Shown here piece after piece: positions 53,725-62,794 of a stretch of 64,000 nucleotides of DNA. This DNA is from a candidate division Zixibacteria bacterium RBG-1. Lineage in GTDB: Bacteria > Zixibacteria > MSB-5A5 > DSPP01 > RBG-1. The stretch's first letter is position 1, and each line of letters starts with the position of its first letter. Location: NCBI GenBank assembly GCA_000447245.1, contig AUYT01000001.1, positions 662,825 through 726,824 of the forward strand. Direction: 5' to 3'. Made by a program: the position numbers and the translations under genes. Below the pieces are notes generated by a model that made no database searches, was not told where the DNA came from, and saw only the letters and a list, made by a program, of their open reading frames with translations.

Positions 53725-54290
53725 TCCCTTTGCTCCTTCTTCACTCTAATATTTTGGGCTAGCTTTTCCCGTGCACGCGCTAAACGGGATAAAACCGTGC
53801 CCAGAGGAATTTTCAAAATCCCCGCTATTTCTTCACAACTAAGGTTTTCATATACTTTCAAGATCAAAACCGCTTTATAATCTGGTGGCAAGCGATCAAT
53901 TTCATCTCTCAGATTCTCAAGTAAAGCCTGCTCTGCTGCAGAGTTAATTTCTCTGTCCATTACTGCATGAGATTCTACGAACTGCTCGAAATCGTCCACA
54001 TCAGATTCTCGCACCAGAAATTTTTGTCTCCTCAGGTAGTTGATACATAGATTGGTACAGATTCTGTAAAGCCAGCTATGGAACTGGTATTTTTCTTTAA
54101 AATTGGCTATGCTTTGATAAACTCTTATAAAAGTTTCCTGAGCAATGTCATCTGCAGCATCAAGGTCCCTGGTCATCCGATAGCAGATGTAAAAGATCTT
54201 TTTCTGATATTTTTTCACCAGTTCTTCAAAAGCCCAATGATTGCCGCTTTTAATTTGACGCACCAATTTCAGGTCGGTTAAACTATCCAT
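53721..54290 (-). CDS. ECF-type RNA polymerase sigma factor
   Basis: 189 residues. Region 2: FEELVKKYQKKIFYICYRMT, ADDIAQETFIRVYQSIANFK, FHSWLYRICTNLCINYLRR. Region 4: LPPDYKAVLILKVYENLSCE and IPLGTVLSRLARAREKLAQN. It is an RpoE-like ECF sigma, first gene of the sigma/anti-sigma/VIT-VWA operon. The operon is probably autoregulated through an ECF promoter near 54300-54330, but I cannot identify it. Confidence 0.93.
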   Translation of the reverse strand: MDSLTDLKLVRQIKSGNHWAFEELVKKYQKKIFYICYRMTRDLDAADDIAQETFIRVYQSIANFKEKYQFHSWLYRICTNLCINYLRRQKFLVRESDVDDFEQFVESHAVMDREINSAAEQALLENLRDEIDRLPPDYKAVLILKVYENLSCEEIAGILKIPLGTVLSRLARAREKLAQNIRVKKEQRE

Positions 54291-54399
54291 ATTTCATTAA
54301 GAATACGCTCAAAGTGAAGTTTTATTCCAGCAAATTCTAATTTTTCCTAAAATTCGGTCCTCCTTCATCGATCTTAAAATCAATTTCTATTTAAGTATA

Positions 54400-54442
54400 C
54401 ATCCTCTCATACTTAGGTCCAGGCCCCCCCTCTCTGGGAGTC
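54400..54442 (-). pseudogene. 3'-end remnant of an ETF-QO-like gene, proximal copy
   Basis: On the minus strand it reads TPREGGPGPKYERM, against TPREGGSGPRYKRM in the complete gene; 36 of 43 bases match 56264-56306. The original stop has been lost. It lies 17 bases beyond the stop of the 54459-56237 gene. The rest of the 54291-54458 gap is AT-rich with no gene. Confidence 0.75.
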
Positions 54443-54458
54443 AATAGAATTTAATCTT

Positions 54459-56237
54459 CTAGTAATGTATCCCCAACTGAAATTCCAGATGAGTCTGGTC
54501 AAAACGCAAAGCCTGTTTCTCCAAAGGCACTTTTATCCCGCTCCGAAGCCGGACCCAATGCAAAAGATTCAAAGGGTTTTTGCTGATCAAAGATACAAAA
54601 GGAAGCTGAACCGAAATTCCGCCGCCCAAAGACCAGCTGGAGAAATCCGGGTTGTTGTTAATATATTTCAGATTCGCATACCAGGAAAGCAGCCGGGCAT
54701 AAAACCTCTCATAATAAAAAGCCGCCACCCATTTTTCTCTTTTGAACCCCCGATTCTGCACCGGAGCCTTCCAGCCCAGATGAATCTCACTCACCCCATC
54801 CACCTTCAGCGGCACCAGACGCCAGGTCCAGGCCGGAGTCATCCAGGCCACTCTGAATTCCAGACCTGAGGCCTGTTCCACTTGGGTCCAGAGACCCAAG
54901 CCGCCGTAGCGGCGGGGACGAAATAGGTAGTTTTTAAAAATATCCCCTGGCGAGCTATTATAAGCTCTCTTTTTCCAGACCTTATGTTTATCCTTGCTCC
55001 AATTTTGATATTCCGGCTGGTCTGATACTCTCACCTTTAGGTTATCTGTCCAGAGTGACATTCGAAGCAGAGCTTCTTGGGACAAATTAGTAGAACTGGC
55101 GGACGAAATTCCCAGCTCGTTCAAAAATTTTAAGTGAGTTTTTAATTTTTCCTGCGCGACATCTGGAAATTCTGCATCCTTTGTAAACGGTTTTGATTCT
55201 CTGGAATGCAAAGAATCCAGAGTTTTGAATTTGGCTGCTGAGACTAATCTATAAAAATAACCGGGCTTTTGCTCTGAGTTTAAGAAAGCTGAATCAGGTG
55301 GATAGATTCGACAGAAGTTTGAGCGCTCAAAGGTCATCCAAGTTTGGTACTTAGCTGTGGCACCTAAGCCAGCGCTGGACTGGATATCACGAGTACCCCA
55401 GAAATTTTCAGTGTGCCAGTTTACATCCACTCCAGGGTCAAAGCGACCGTTTCCATTTAAATCCGGAGCATGGGAATGTCCACCCAGCTCGACTAAGAGG
55501 TGATGGCGAGAACCCCATTGCACAAGAAGATCTGCCTGGTTGTAGATAACGACGTTGCTGGGAACAAAATCAGAGTGGCCTGCTCCAACACTGATGCCAA
55601 AAAATTCAGACGTGTCTTTTGGTACAAAAATAAAGGTGTGTTCTAAATCTTCTGGATGCCCTTTAAGACCTTGGTCGTAAATGTAATAGAGATAATATTG
55701 GTACACAGCCAGCTTCTTGTTACTATTTTTGAGATAGGACTTTACCTTTTTATCCATACGCATCCAGGCCTGTTCATCTGAAAAGAGGATATTCCCTAGC
55801 TTATTGGCGGAGATTGAGTCAACTTTATAAAAGACAAACGCTAAACGCTGGCGCTCCTCTTTTGAAAAAGAGCGGTACCATAAATGTAGAGTGTCTAAAG
55901 AAGCAATAGAACCCGGGTCCTGGTCAGACCTAGGGGCAATCTCTTGAGGGTCATCAAAATCTATTTTACCGTCGGCATTGTTGTCCACACCGTCAAAGGC
56001 CGAAAAGAAGGGTAGGGTGGGAAAATATTCTTCTTTGTCAGCAAACCACAAAATAGGAGCATGGACCAGGGCTTCGCGGTACTCCTCCATTTCCAAGGAA
56101 TCAAGCTGAACCTGCTGGAGCTCTTGAGTGGGTACTTTTAAGGACTGATTTATCTCAAAAGTATGGGTGGCGAATTTTCTGCAATTAACCGATGCAAGCG
56201 TAAACACAAAACATATTAGTAGGATTTTTGTTTTCAT
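54459..56237 (-). CDS. Orphan lipoprotein of unknown function
   Basis: 592 residues. A signal peptide with a possible lipobox (LASVNC) is followed by a region with two calcium-loop-like segments, DNNADGKIDFDDP (about 95) and DLNGNGRFDPGVD (about 265). GRHHL-like QWGSRHHLLVELGGHSHAPD recalls Vps62-type domains, but only weakly. The last 200 residues (from about RPRRYGGLGLWTQVEQASGL) are beta-rich and end in an aromatic LEFQLGIHY, as in outer-membrane barrels. It is the sole gene between ETF-QO and the proximal ETF-QO remnant. I do not recognise the family. Confidence 0.7.
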   Translation of the reverse strand: MKTKILLICFVFTLASVNCRKFATHTFEINQSLKVPTQELQQVQLDSLEMEEYREALVHAPILWFADKEEYFPTLPFFSAFDGVDNNADGKIDFDDPQEIAPRSDQDPGSIASLDTLHLWYRSFSKEERQRLAFVFYKVDSISANKLGNILFSDEQAWMRMDKKVKSYLKNSNKKLAVYQYYLYYIYDQGLKGHPEDLEHTFIFVPKDTSEFFGISVGAGHSDFVPSNVVIYNQADLLVQWGSRHHLLVELGGHSHAPDLNGNGRFDPGVDVNWHTENFWGTRDIQSSAGLGATAKYQTWMTFERSNFCRIYPPDSAFLNSEQKPGYFYRLVSAAKFKTLDSLHSRESKPFTKDAEFPDVAQEKLKTHLKFLNELGISSASSTNLSQEALLRMSLWTDNLKVRVSDQPEYQNWSKDKHKVWKKRAYNSSPGDIFKNYLFRPRRYGGLGLWTQVEQASGLEFRVAWMTPAWTWRLVPLKVDGVSEIHLGWKAPVQNRGFKREKWVAAFYYERFYARLLSWYANLKYINNNPDFSSWSLGGGISVQLPFVSLISKNPLNLLHWVRLRSGIKVPLEKQALRFDQTHLEFQLGIHY

Positions 56238-56260
56238 AGCCAGACTTCTTCAATTACATT

Positions 56261-57943
56261 TTACATCCTCTTATACCTCGGCCCAGACCCACCTTCTCTG
56301 GGAGTCCACCGGGGAGCTAAGACATCCGTCGCCTTACAATCAATACAATTGGGCGGACTAATATGCAATTTCCCCTCCGCCACCTCATACACTCCAGCCG
56401 GGCAAACATGAGAATAAAATTCAGCTACTTCAAGCGGCACATTCTCTCCCACAATCAAATGTGAAGGAATATTATCCCGGGTCGCATTCCCGGATTTAAA
56501 CACCGAATCCAGCTTCGAAAAAGTCAGCTTCCCATCCGGCTGAAAGGTGGCATAACCACTTTTTGGGGGACTGAAACTTCTGGGCACCTGACTATCAGCC
56601 GTAATCTCAATTCTTTTCCCGAATAATCTTCCCCCGCTAATCTGCATCAAACTGGCTTTCACCGACCCCCAATAAAATCCTGACTTAAAAGTCAAACGCA
56701 TATTCCTTCTTTTCCACAAATCCTTGATAATAAAACTTTCTTTGACAGCTCTGTCATACCAGCCCAGACTCTCAACGGAAAAATCATTTCTCTTCAATGC
56801 CTCGAGAATAGTCTGAGCTGTCAAAATTCCAGAACTCATAGCATAATGAATCCCTTTCAGAGACGGCACATCCACCAAGCCGGCTGAATCTCCTACAATC
56901 ATAACCCCATTTCCTGAAAGTTTCTCCGGCAGAGAATAATAACCCCCTTCCGGGATGGTTTTGGCTCCCCATTCCAATCTCTCTCCACCTTCTAAATATT
57001 TCCTGAAAAAAGGATGGGTCTTCATCTCCTGCAGAAGATAGTGGGGGTCCAAATTTGCATCTTCATAATCCAGTCCCACCACAATCCCCAGAGCAACTAA
57101 ATTTTCCGACATCGGATACATAAAACTTCCCCCGAAAACATCAGCCGGCAATGGCCAGCCCATAGTGTGCACCACCTCTTTCAAAGGGGTTTTGGTTTGC
57201 CAGATTTCTTTGACTCCCTGGGCGTAGATTTGAGGATTAGGGGATTTGATATTTTGCCATTTCAAAAATCCCAGGGTCAAAAGACCGCGTGAACCTTCCC
57301 CTAATACTACAACCTTGGCTGCGATATCAGTGCTGGGCTGATAATTCTCCAAAGGCTTTCCGTCCCGGTTTTTGCCGCTGTCGGAAGTTCTGACACCGAT
57401 TACCTGATTATTTTCCACCAACAATCCCTTGACCGGAAATCCGGTGATGATATTTACTCCCAACTCTTCAGCTTTTTGAGCCAGCCATCTGGTGACTTCG
57501 CATAAAGAAGCTACAAAGTTGCCATGGTTCTTCATAGGCGGAGGGGTGGGGAGACGGATAGTTTTCTTTTTGGTCAAAAATAAAACTTTTTCACCCTTAA
57601 CCGGTCCGCAGAAGGGAAACTCTTCGGCTTTCAGATCAGGGAAAAGTTCCCTGAAAGCTCTGCAATTGATAATCGCTCCGGAAAGAATATGCTGGCCTAC
57701 TTCATTGGCTTTTTCCACGACTGCGATTTGAATCTCTCCTAATCTTCCGCCGGTTTTCTCATTTTCCTGTTTGACCAGCTGGGCTAACTTAATAGCCCCA
57801 GCTAAACTGGCTGGTCCGGCACCGACAAAAACAATATCAAAATCAACCCTTTCTTCTCCGGGTTTTTCGTTGATAATAATTTCAACTAAAGGCAATTCCT
57901 TTTGATAATTGGCTGGGATAATGTTCGGATTCGTAGCTGTCAT
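56261..57943 (-). CDS. Electron-transfer-flavoprotein:ubiquinone oxidoreductase
   Basis: 560 residues from ATG 57943; the frame continues upstream to 58012, but conserved sequence begins after it. The FAD site is FDIVFVGAGPASLAGAIKLA, and NEVGQHILSGAIINCRAF and the DSAGLVDVPSLKGIHYAMSS region are canonical for ETF-QO/FixC. The C-terminal ferredoxin-like part has CPAGVYEV and CIDCKAT: the fourth cluster Cys (C-x2-C-x2-C in the family) is Thr. It passes electrons from ETF to quinone at the membrane. No ETF genes are adjacent. Its 3' end exists in two further partial copies downstream. Confidence 0.92.
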   Translation of the reverse strand: MTATNPNIIPANYQKELPLVEIIINEKPGEERVDFDIVFVGAGPASLAGAIKLAQLVKQENEKTGGRLGEIQIAVVEKANEVGQHILSGAIINCRAFRELFPDLKAEEFPFCGPVKGEKVLFLTKKKTIRLPTPPPMKNHGNFVASLCEVTRWLAQKAEELGVNIITGFPVKGLLVENNQVIGVRTSDSGKNRDGKPLENYQPSTDIAAKVVVLGEGSRGLLTLGFLKWQNIKSPNPQIYAQGVKEIWQTKTPLKEVVHTMGWPLPADVFGGSFMYPMSENLVALGIVVGLDYEDANLDPHYLLQEMKTHPFFRKYLEGGERLEWGAKTIPEGGYYSLPEKLSGNGVMIVGDSAGLVDVPSLKGIHYAMSSGILTAQTILEALKRNDFSVESLGWYDRAVKESFIIKDLWKRRNMRLTFKSGFYWGSVKASLMQISGGRLFGKRIEITADSQVPRSFSPPKSGYATFQPDGKLTFSKLDSVFKSGNATRDNIPSHLIVGENVPLEVAEFYSHVCPAGVYEVAEGKLHISPPNCIDCKATDVLAPRWTPREGGSGPRYKRM

Positions 57944-58052
57944 AGTTTTTTTATATGTTTTTAGCCAACAAATATAACAAAAATTTTGCAAATTGGCTAC
58001 AAAGTTATCCAATCGATTGACTTAAACTCAAGCAGAATTTATCTTAAAGCTA

Positions 58053-58694
58053 ATGATTTCTCTGTCAAACTCAACTCTAAACCTTTTTTTAGAATGCCCG
58101 CGCTGTTTCTGGCTGCATTTTAACAAGAAAATATCACGACCCAGGGGGATTTTTCCTACTCTCCCTACCGGAATGGATTCGGTGATAAAAAATTATTTCA
58201 ATTATTACCGAAACATAGGTGAACTTCCGCCGTTGATTTCCGGTAAGGTAGATGGGAAATTAGCTGACATCTCTTTGAATCTGAATTTTGTTGATTCAGA
58301 TAGTGACCTAAAAATTACCGGGAAGCTGGATGAATGCTTGGTTTTAAATGATGGGATATATATTCCTCTGGACCACAAGACCCGCAGCTCTTTACCCAAT
58401 AATGTCGAATACAGCCAGAATTATTACCAGACCCAGATGGATACTTACACGCTTCTGCTGCAAAAAAACGGATATTCAACTCGGAATCAAGCTTATATAG
58501 TTTATTATAGCCCGGCCAAAGGTGAATTGCACAAAGGGGTTCCTTTTGTAGTGGAGGTTCATTCCATCCCCACCAGTCCGGATAAAGCATTTTTGCTGTA
58601 TCAGTCTGCTAAATCCTGCTTAGAAGGAGAGTTGCCTCCATCGAGTACAGACTGTGAATTTTGTATATGGCAAAAAGAAGTTTCACGGTTTTAG
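58053..58694 (+). CDS. PD-(D/E)XK nuclease-like protein with Cys pairs
   Basis: 213 residues. SNSTLNLFLECPRCFWLHFN at the start, GKLDECLVL and PLDHKTRS form the GxxDE...DxK core of PD-(D/E)XK nucleases of the RecB/Cas4 group. CPRC near the N-terminus and CLEG...CEFC near the C-terminus could hold a 4Fe-4S cluster as in Cas4/AddB, though their spacing differs. No CRISPR array or cas gene is present, so a repair or unknown role is likelier. Confidence 0.82.
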   Translation: MISLSNSTLNLFLECPRCFWLHFNKKISRPRGIFPTLPTGMDSVIKNYFNYYRNIGELPPLISGKVDGKLADISLNLNFVDSDSDLKITGKLDECLVLNDGIYIPLDHKTRSSLPNNVEYSQNYYQTQMDTYTLLLQKNGYSTRNQAYIVYYSPAKGELHKGVPFVVEVHSIPTSPDKAFLLYQSAKSCLEGELPPSSTDCEFCIWQKEVSRF

Positions 58695-58809
58695 ACCTAA
58701 AGGTTTAAGTGAAATTCTTTCAAATTAAACCACACAATTCTCCTTGACAAATTTTGTCCAATCTGTTTTTTTATAGGAACTTTTAAATTATAACACACAA
58801 GGATTTTCC

Positions 58810-59151
58810 ATGAAAATAATCGCCAAAGAAAGCAACGGAATCGCCATAATAGAGCTGCAAGGGGATGTGGTAGATGTCTCTCATACCGCCCAGGTCAGAG
58901 ATAAAATACGTGAATTTGTCTCTAAGGGGATAAAGAAGGTAATCTTTGACCTGTCCAAAGTTACCCTGATGAACTCCTTAGGGGTAGGGATTTTGATTTC
59001 GGCTTTAACCACCATGAAAAATAATAAGGGGGAGCTGAAGCTTTCCGGTGTAACCGAAAGGATTAAATCTCTTTTGGTAATAACCCGCTTAGTCACCATA
59101 TTTGAAACTTACAATAGCATAGAGGAAGCACTCAAAAGTTTTAAATCTTAA
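58810..59151 (+). CDS. STAS domain anti-sigma factor antagonist
   Basis: 113 residues of a SpoIIAA/RsbV-like fold: IAIIELQGDVVDVSHTAQVR, KKVIFDLSKVTLMNSLGVGI. The Ser in MNSLGVG is the usual phosphorylation site. It is the first of two adjacent STAS genes (25 bases apart), followed by an RsbW-like kinase. Confidence 0.92.
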   Translation: MKIIAKESNGIAIIELQGDVVDVSHTAQVRDKIREFVSKGIKKVIFDLSKVTLMNSLGVGILISALTTMKNNKGELKLSGVTERIKSLLVITRLVTIFETYNSIEEALKSFKS

Positions 59152-59175
59152 GACTTAACTAATAAAGGAGCTAGA

Positions 59176-59514
59176 ATGAAGCTTTCGTCGCGTGAGGTTA
59201 ACGGAGTAGTAGTGTTGGAGCCCAAAGGTAACATAATGGGAGGACCGGATGCCACTTTGCTGCATGAGAAGTTGCATGAATATATAAAACAGAACAAGAA
59301 GAAAATCGTCATCGACCTTTCCAAAGTAGAATGGATGAATTCTACCGGTCTGGGGATTTTAATTTCCGGCTTGAGCACTCTGCGGAATAACGGAGGCGAG
59401 TTAAAATTAGCCAACGTGACCGATAAAATTCAGTCCCTTCTGGCCATAACCAAGCTGGTCACGGTATTTGAGACCTTTGATTCGATAGACGAAGCGGTGG
59501 CAAGCTTTAAATAG
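59176..59514 (+). CDS. STAS domain anti-sigma factor antagonist, second copy
   Basis: 112 residues, AAAGGAGC upstream. VVVLEPKGNIMGGPDATLLH and DLSKVEWMNSTGLGILISGL show the fold, with the phosphorylatable Ser in MNSTGLG. Close paralogue of its neighbour; two antagonists could answer different signals through one kinase. Confidence 0.92.
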   Translation: MKLSSREVNGVVVLEPKGNIMGGPDATLLHEKLHEYIKQNKKKIVIDLSKVEWMNSTGLGILISGLSTLRNNGGELKLANVTDKIQSLLAITKLVTVFETFDSIDEAVASFK

Positions 59515-59589
59515 CCGATTATCCGATTTTTCAGCTGAAAAGTTTCGTTAAAAAATCGTAAAATATTGTGGAGTCACGCGTCACTTACC

Positions 59590-60024
59590 ATGAAAAAACC
59601 GGTGAAAAAAAATAACCAAATAGTAGTTCCTTCCAATTTGGATTATCTGGCGGAAGTGGATAAATTCGTAGAAAAAAAGCTCAAGAAAACCGGATTAACC
59701 AAAAGCCAGCTGGCCGATATCGCTATTTCAGTCACTGAAGCGGTCACCAACGCCATGCTGCACGGAAATAAAAAAAACCCCCACAAAGAGGTTACCATAG
59801 ATGTGGAAGTGAAGCCCACCGAAGTAGTGATTACCATCCAGGACCAGGGCAACGGCTTTGACCCGGAAAAAGTTCCCAACCCCACTGAAGGGGATTTAAT
59901 AAAAGTAGCCGGCCGAGGGGTTTTTATTTATAAAGCCCTGATGGATAAGGTAGAGTTTTCTATTAAACCTCATGATGGAACGACCGTTAAGATGGTCAAA
60001 GAGATTAAGCCGGAAAAAAAGTAA
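59590..60024 (+). CDS. RsbW-like serine kinase / anti-sigma factor
   Basis: 144 residues from ATG 59590 (a GTG at 59566 is possible). HATPase motifs: N-box VTEAVTNAMLHGNKKNP, G1 box DQGNGFDPEK, G2 box GRGVFIYKALMDKV. It would phosphorylate the STAS proteins encoded upstream and, when they are modified, bind a sigma factor or another target. No RsbU-type phosphatase lies in the window. Confidence 0.92.
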   Translation: MKKPVKKNNQIVVPSNLDYLAEVDKFVEKKLKKTGLTKSQLADIAISVTEAVTNAMLHGNKKNPHKEVTIDVEVKPTEVVITIQDQGNGFDPEKVPNPTEGDLIKVAGRGVFIYKALMDKVEFSIKPHDGTTVKMVKEIKPEKK

Positions 60025-60109
60025 ATTTAGAATACTTACCCATTTTCAGTAAAGTTCTCCCTAACCAGAAGACCGCAGTAACTAATATCGGCTCAGAAAA
60101 CTTATTAGA

Positions 60110-60796
60110 ATGAAAAAAGATAAAATACGACTGCCCCGCAGAGAATGGGTTCGCTCACCAGCCACCAAAGTTAAAACTTCAGCCAAAGTTTACACCCGGA
60201 AGAAACCCGCCAAAATTACCAATGAAGAATTTTTGGAAAAAAGAGATTTTCGCTTCTGTCCCATCTGCTCGGCTGAATTGGTGAAAAGGGTGGTAGACAA
60301 AAAGAACCGAATGGCCTGCCATGTCTGTGGCTTTGTCTATTATCAAAATCCGGTCCCGGCAGCAGCTGTCATAATCGAAAAAGAGGGAAAAATTTTGCTA
60401 GTCCAAAGAAAATTTAATCCTTACGCAGAGAGCTGGTCGCTCCCCAGCGGGTTTATGGAGTACAACGAAACTCCCCAAGAATGCGCGAAAAGAGAAACCA
60501 AAGAAGAGACCGGTTTAGATATAAAAATAAAAAATCTGTTTGACATTTATCTTGCCACAGACGACCCCCGTACCCATGTGGTTTTAATGGTTTACTTGGC
60601 TGCAATTATCCAGGGAAGCTTGAAAGCCGGAGATGATGCCAAAGAAGTCCGGTTTTTCCTTCCTTCGGAAATTCCCGCCGATATTGCCTTTACTGCTCAT
60701 AAGAGGGCTTTAAAAGAATATTTGGAAAAAAATTCGGTAAATCTTGCTAAAAATCTTCCAACAATCTTACCTTCAGAGCAGCCCAATTTAGTTTGA
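60110..60796 (+). CDS. Nudix hydrolase with N-terminal zinc ribbon
   Basis: 228 residues. A basic leader (about 1-45) precedes a zinc ribbon [13 protein letters not shown] and then the Nudix domain with [20 protein letters not shown] and TGLDI, a complete GX5EX7REUXEEXGU box. The pairing with a ribbon suggests NADH- or ADP-ribose-type substrates as in NudC relatives. It lies 50 bases before a nucleotide-sugar operon. Confidence 0.92.
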   Translation: MKKDKIRLPRREWVRSPATKVKTSAKVYTRKKPAKITNEEFLEKRDFRFCPICSAELVKRVVDKKNRMACHVCGFVYYQNPVPAAAVIIEKEGKILLVQRKFNPYAESWSLPSGFMEYNETPQECAKRETKEETGLDIKIKNLFDIYLATDDPRTHVVLMVYLAAIIQGSLKAGDDAKEVRFFLPSEIPADIAFTAHKRALKEYLEKNSVNLAKNLPTILPSEQPNLV

Positions 60797-60845
60797 CTTA
60801 TGTAGTTTAAAACCGTATAATCTTATCCAAATTGAAGAGGAACAA

Positions 60846-61820
60846 ATGAAAGCTTTGATTACCGGAATCACCGGTCAGGACGGTTCACACTTAGCTGAAT
60901 TTTTGCTTTCCAAAGGCTATGAAGTATTTGGAATGGTGCGGAGGTCATCCACTGAAAAATTTGACAGAATCAACCATATCATAGATAAAATCAAGCTAAA
61001 ACAGGGGGATTTATTAGACCAGCTTTCCCTAATCAGATTAATCGAAGAAATTCAGCCGGATGAAATGTACAACTTGGCGGCCCAATCTTTCGTGCCCACT
61101 TCCTGGCAGCAACCGGTTTTAACTGCTGAATTTGATGCGGTGGGAGTCACTAGAATCTTGGAAGCCATCAGATTGGTCGACAAGAAAATCAAATTTTATC
61201 AGGCCTCCTCATCCGAAATGTTCGGTAAGACGCAAGAGGTGCCCCAGACTGAGAAAACCCCTTTTTATCCCCGTTCCCCGTATGGTGTAGCCAAAGTTTA
61301 CGGGCACTGGATTACCGTTAATTACCGGGAATCTTACGGAATCTTTGGCTGTTCCGGGATTTTATTCAATCACGAATCACCACGGCGAGGATTGGAATTT
61401 GTGACCCGCAAAGTTACCGATGGGGTAGCCAAAATAAAATTAGGGTTAAAAGATAAGCTTTATTTAGGAAACTTGGATGCCCAGAGGGACTGGGGTTACG
61501 CCGGTGATTATGTGGAATCCATGTGGCTGATGCTACAGCAAAAAGAGCCGGATAATTATGTAATAGCCACCGGAATTTCTCATTCGGTCAAAGATTTAGT
61601 TCGGGTGGCCTTCGAATCAGCTGGTCTGGATTGGCAGAAATATGTAAAAGTTGATCAAAATTTAGTCCGTCCGGCAGAAGTGGACCATCTTTTGGGGGAT
61701 GCCTCCTATGCCAGAAATAAACTGGGCTGGCAACCGAAGGTTTCTTTCGAAGAGATGATAAAGATGATGGTGGAGCATGATTTAGCCCTCCAGCAGAAGA
61801 TTCTAAAGCATAAAGATTAA
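60846..61820 (+). CDS. gmd: GDP-mannose 4,6-dehydratase
   Basis: 324 residues of an extended short-chain dehydrogenase: [20 protein letters not shown] (NAD(P) loop), [24 protein letters not shown] with the catalytic Tyr and Lys, and [17 protein letters not shown], diagnostic of Gmd. It makes GDP-4-dehydro-6-deoxymannose. The next gene, two bases on, plausibly encodes the reductase that follows. Confidence 0.93.
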   Translation: MKALITGITGQDGSHLAEFLLSKGYEVFGMVRRSSTEKFDRINHIIDKIKLKQGDLLDQLSLIRLIEEIQPDEMYNLAAQSFVPTSWQQPVLTAEFDAVGVTRILEAIRLVDKKIKFYQASSSEMFGKTQEVPQTEKTPFYPRSPYGVAKVYGHWITVNYRESYGIFGCSGILFNHESPRRGLEFVTRKVTDGVAKIKLGLKDKLYLGNLDAQRDWGYAGDYVESMWLMLQQKEPDNYVIATGISHSVKDLVRVAFESAGLDWQKYVKVDQNLVRPAEVDHLLGDASYARNKLGWQPKVSFEEMIKMMVEHDLALQQKILKHKD

Positions 61821-61822
61821 AA

Positions 61823-62785
61823 ATGGCGGTTCTGGTGACCGGGATAGCTGGATTTGTGGGTTCATATCTGACAGAGCTATTATTAGAAAAAAGAGAAAAA
61901 GTGGTCGGTTTATACTGGAATTCAAATTTAGAAAATATCGAGCATATAAAAAGTAAGGTACAGCTTTATTCATGTAACGTGGCTGATTTCAGACAAACCC
62001 ATCAGATTATCAAAAAAATAAAACCCAAAGAGATTTATCATTTGGCCGCCATAAGCTCAGTGGGGAAATCTTTTTCGGAACCGGTTTTTACGTTTAAAGT
62101 AAATTTCGGAGGGACCCAGAATATTTTAGAAGCTGTAAGAAAAGAAAATTTGAAATCCAAAATTTTGATACCCAATTCGGCTGATATGTACGGAAGAGTT
62201 TCTGCCCAAGCTTTACCCATAAAAGAAACTCATCCTTTAAAGCCCATCAGCCCTTATGCCATCAGTAAAACTTGTGCCGATGTTCTGGCCGAGCAGTATT
62301 TTAAAATCTACGGCATTCCGGTAATCCGCACCCGCTCTTTTAATCATACCGGTCCTAGACAGGCCTTAGGTTTCGTAATCCCGGACTTTGCCAGTCAGGT
62401 AGCTAAAATTGATTTAGACTTACAGAAGCCGGTTTTAAAAGTAGGAGATTTGAGAGCCAAAAGGGATATTTCCGATGTGCGGGATATAGTTTCAGGGTAC
62501 TATTTATTAATGAAAAGGGGGAAACCGGGGGAAACCTATAACATCGGCTCCGGGAAAATTTACAGTTTAAAAAAAGTCTTGCAATATCTGGTTTCTTTGT
62601 CCTCCCGTAAAATTAGAGTCGAGATTGACAAGACCCGCTTAAGAAAAATTGATATACCGGTGCTGCAAGCCGATATTACTAAAATAAAAAACGATACCGG
62701 ATGGAAAGCTAAAACTCCTCTGGAAAAAACCTTGCAGGATACCTATAATTTCTGGAGCGAGTACTGGTTAGGTAATCAAAATTAA
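61823..62785 (+). CDS. SDR-family enzyme, likely GDP-4-dehydro-6-deoxymannose reductase
   Basis: 320 residues: GIAGFVGSYLTELLLEKREK, PNSADMYGRV, SPYAISKTCADVLAEQYF and RSFNHTGPRQALGFVIPDFA. The HTGPRQ and position after gmd favour an Rmd-type reductase giving GDP-rhamnose; a sugar epimerase is the alternative. The start lies two bases after gmd's stop, so translation is coupled. Confidence 0.85.
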   Translation: MAVLVTGIAGFVGSYLTELLLEKREKVVGLYWNSNLENIEHIKSKVQLYSCNVADFRQTHQIIKKIKPKEIYHLAAISSVGKSFSEPVFTFKVNFGGTQNILEAVRKENLKSKILIPNSADMYGRVSAQALPIKETHPLKPISPYAISKTCADVLAEQYFKIYGIPVIRTRSFNHTGPRQALGFVIPDFASQVAKIDLDLQKPVLKVGDLRAKRDISDVRDIVSGYYLLMKRGKPGETYNIGSGKIYSLKKVLQYLVSLSSRKIRVEIDKTRLRKIDIPVLQADITKIKNDTGWKAKTPLEKTLQDTYNFWSEYWLGNQN

Positions 62786-62794
62786 AAAAATCGT

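Noticed and set aside
58053-58694. Cas4
   Set aside because: The nuclease core and Cys pairs are similar, but there is no array or cas gene and the Cys spacing differs from Cas4.
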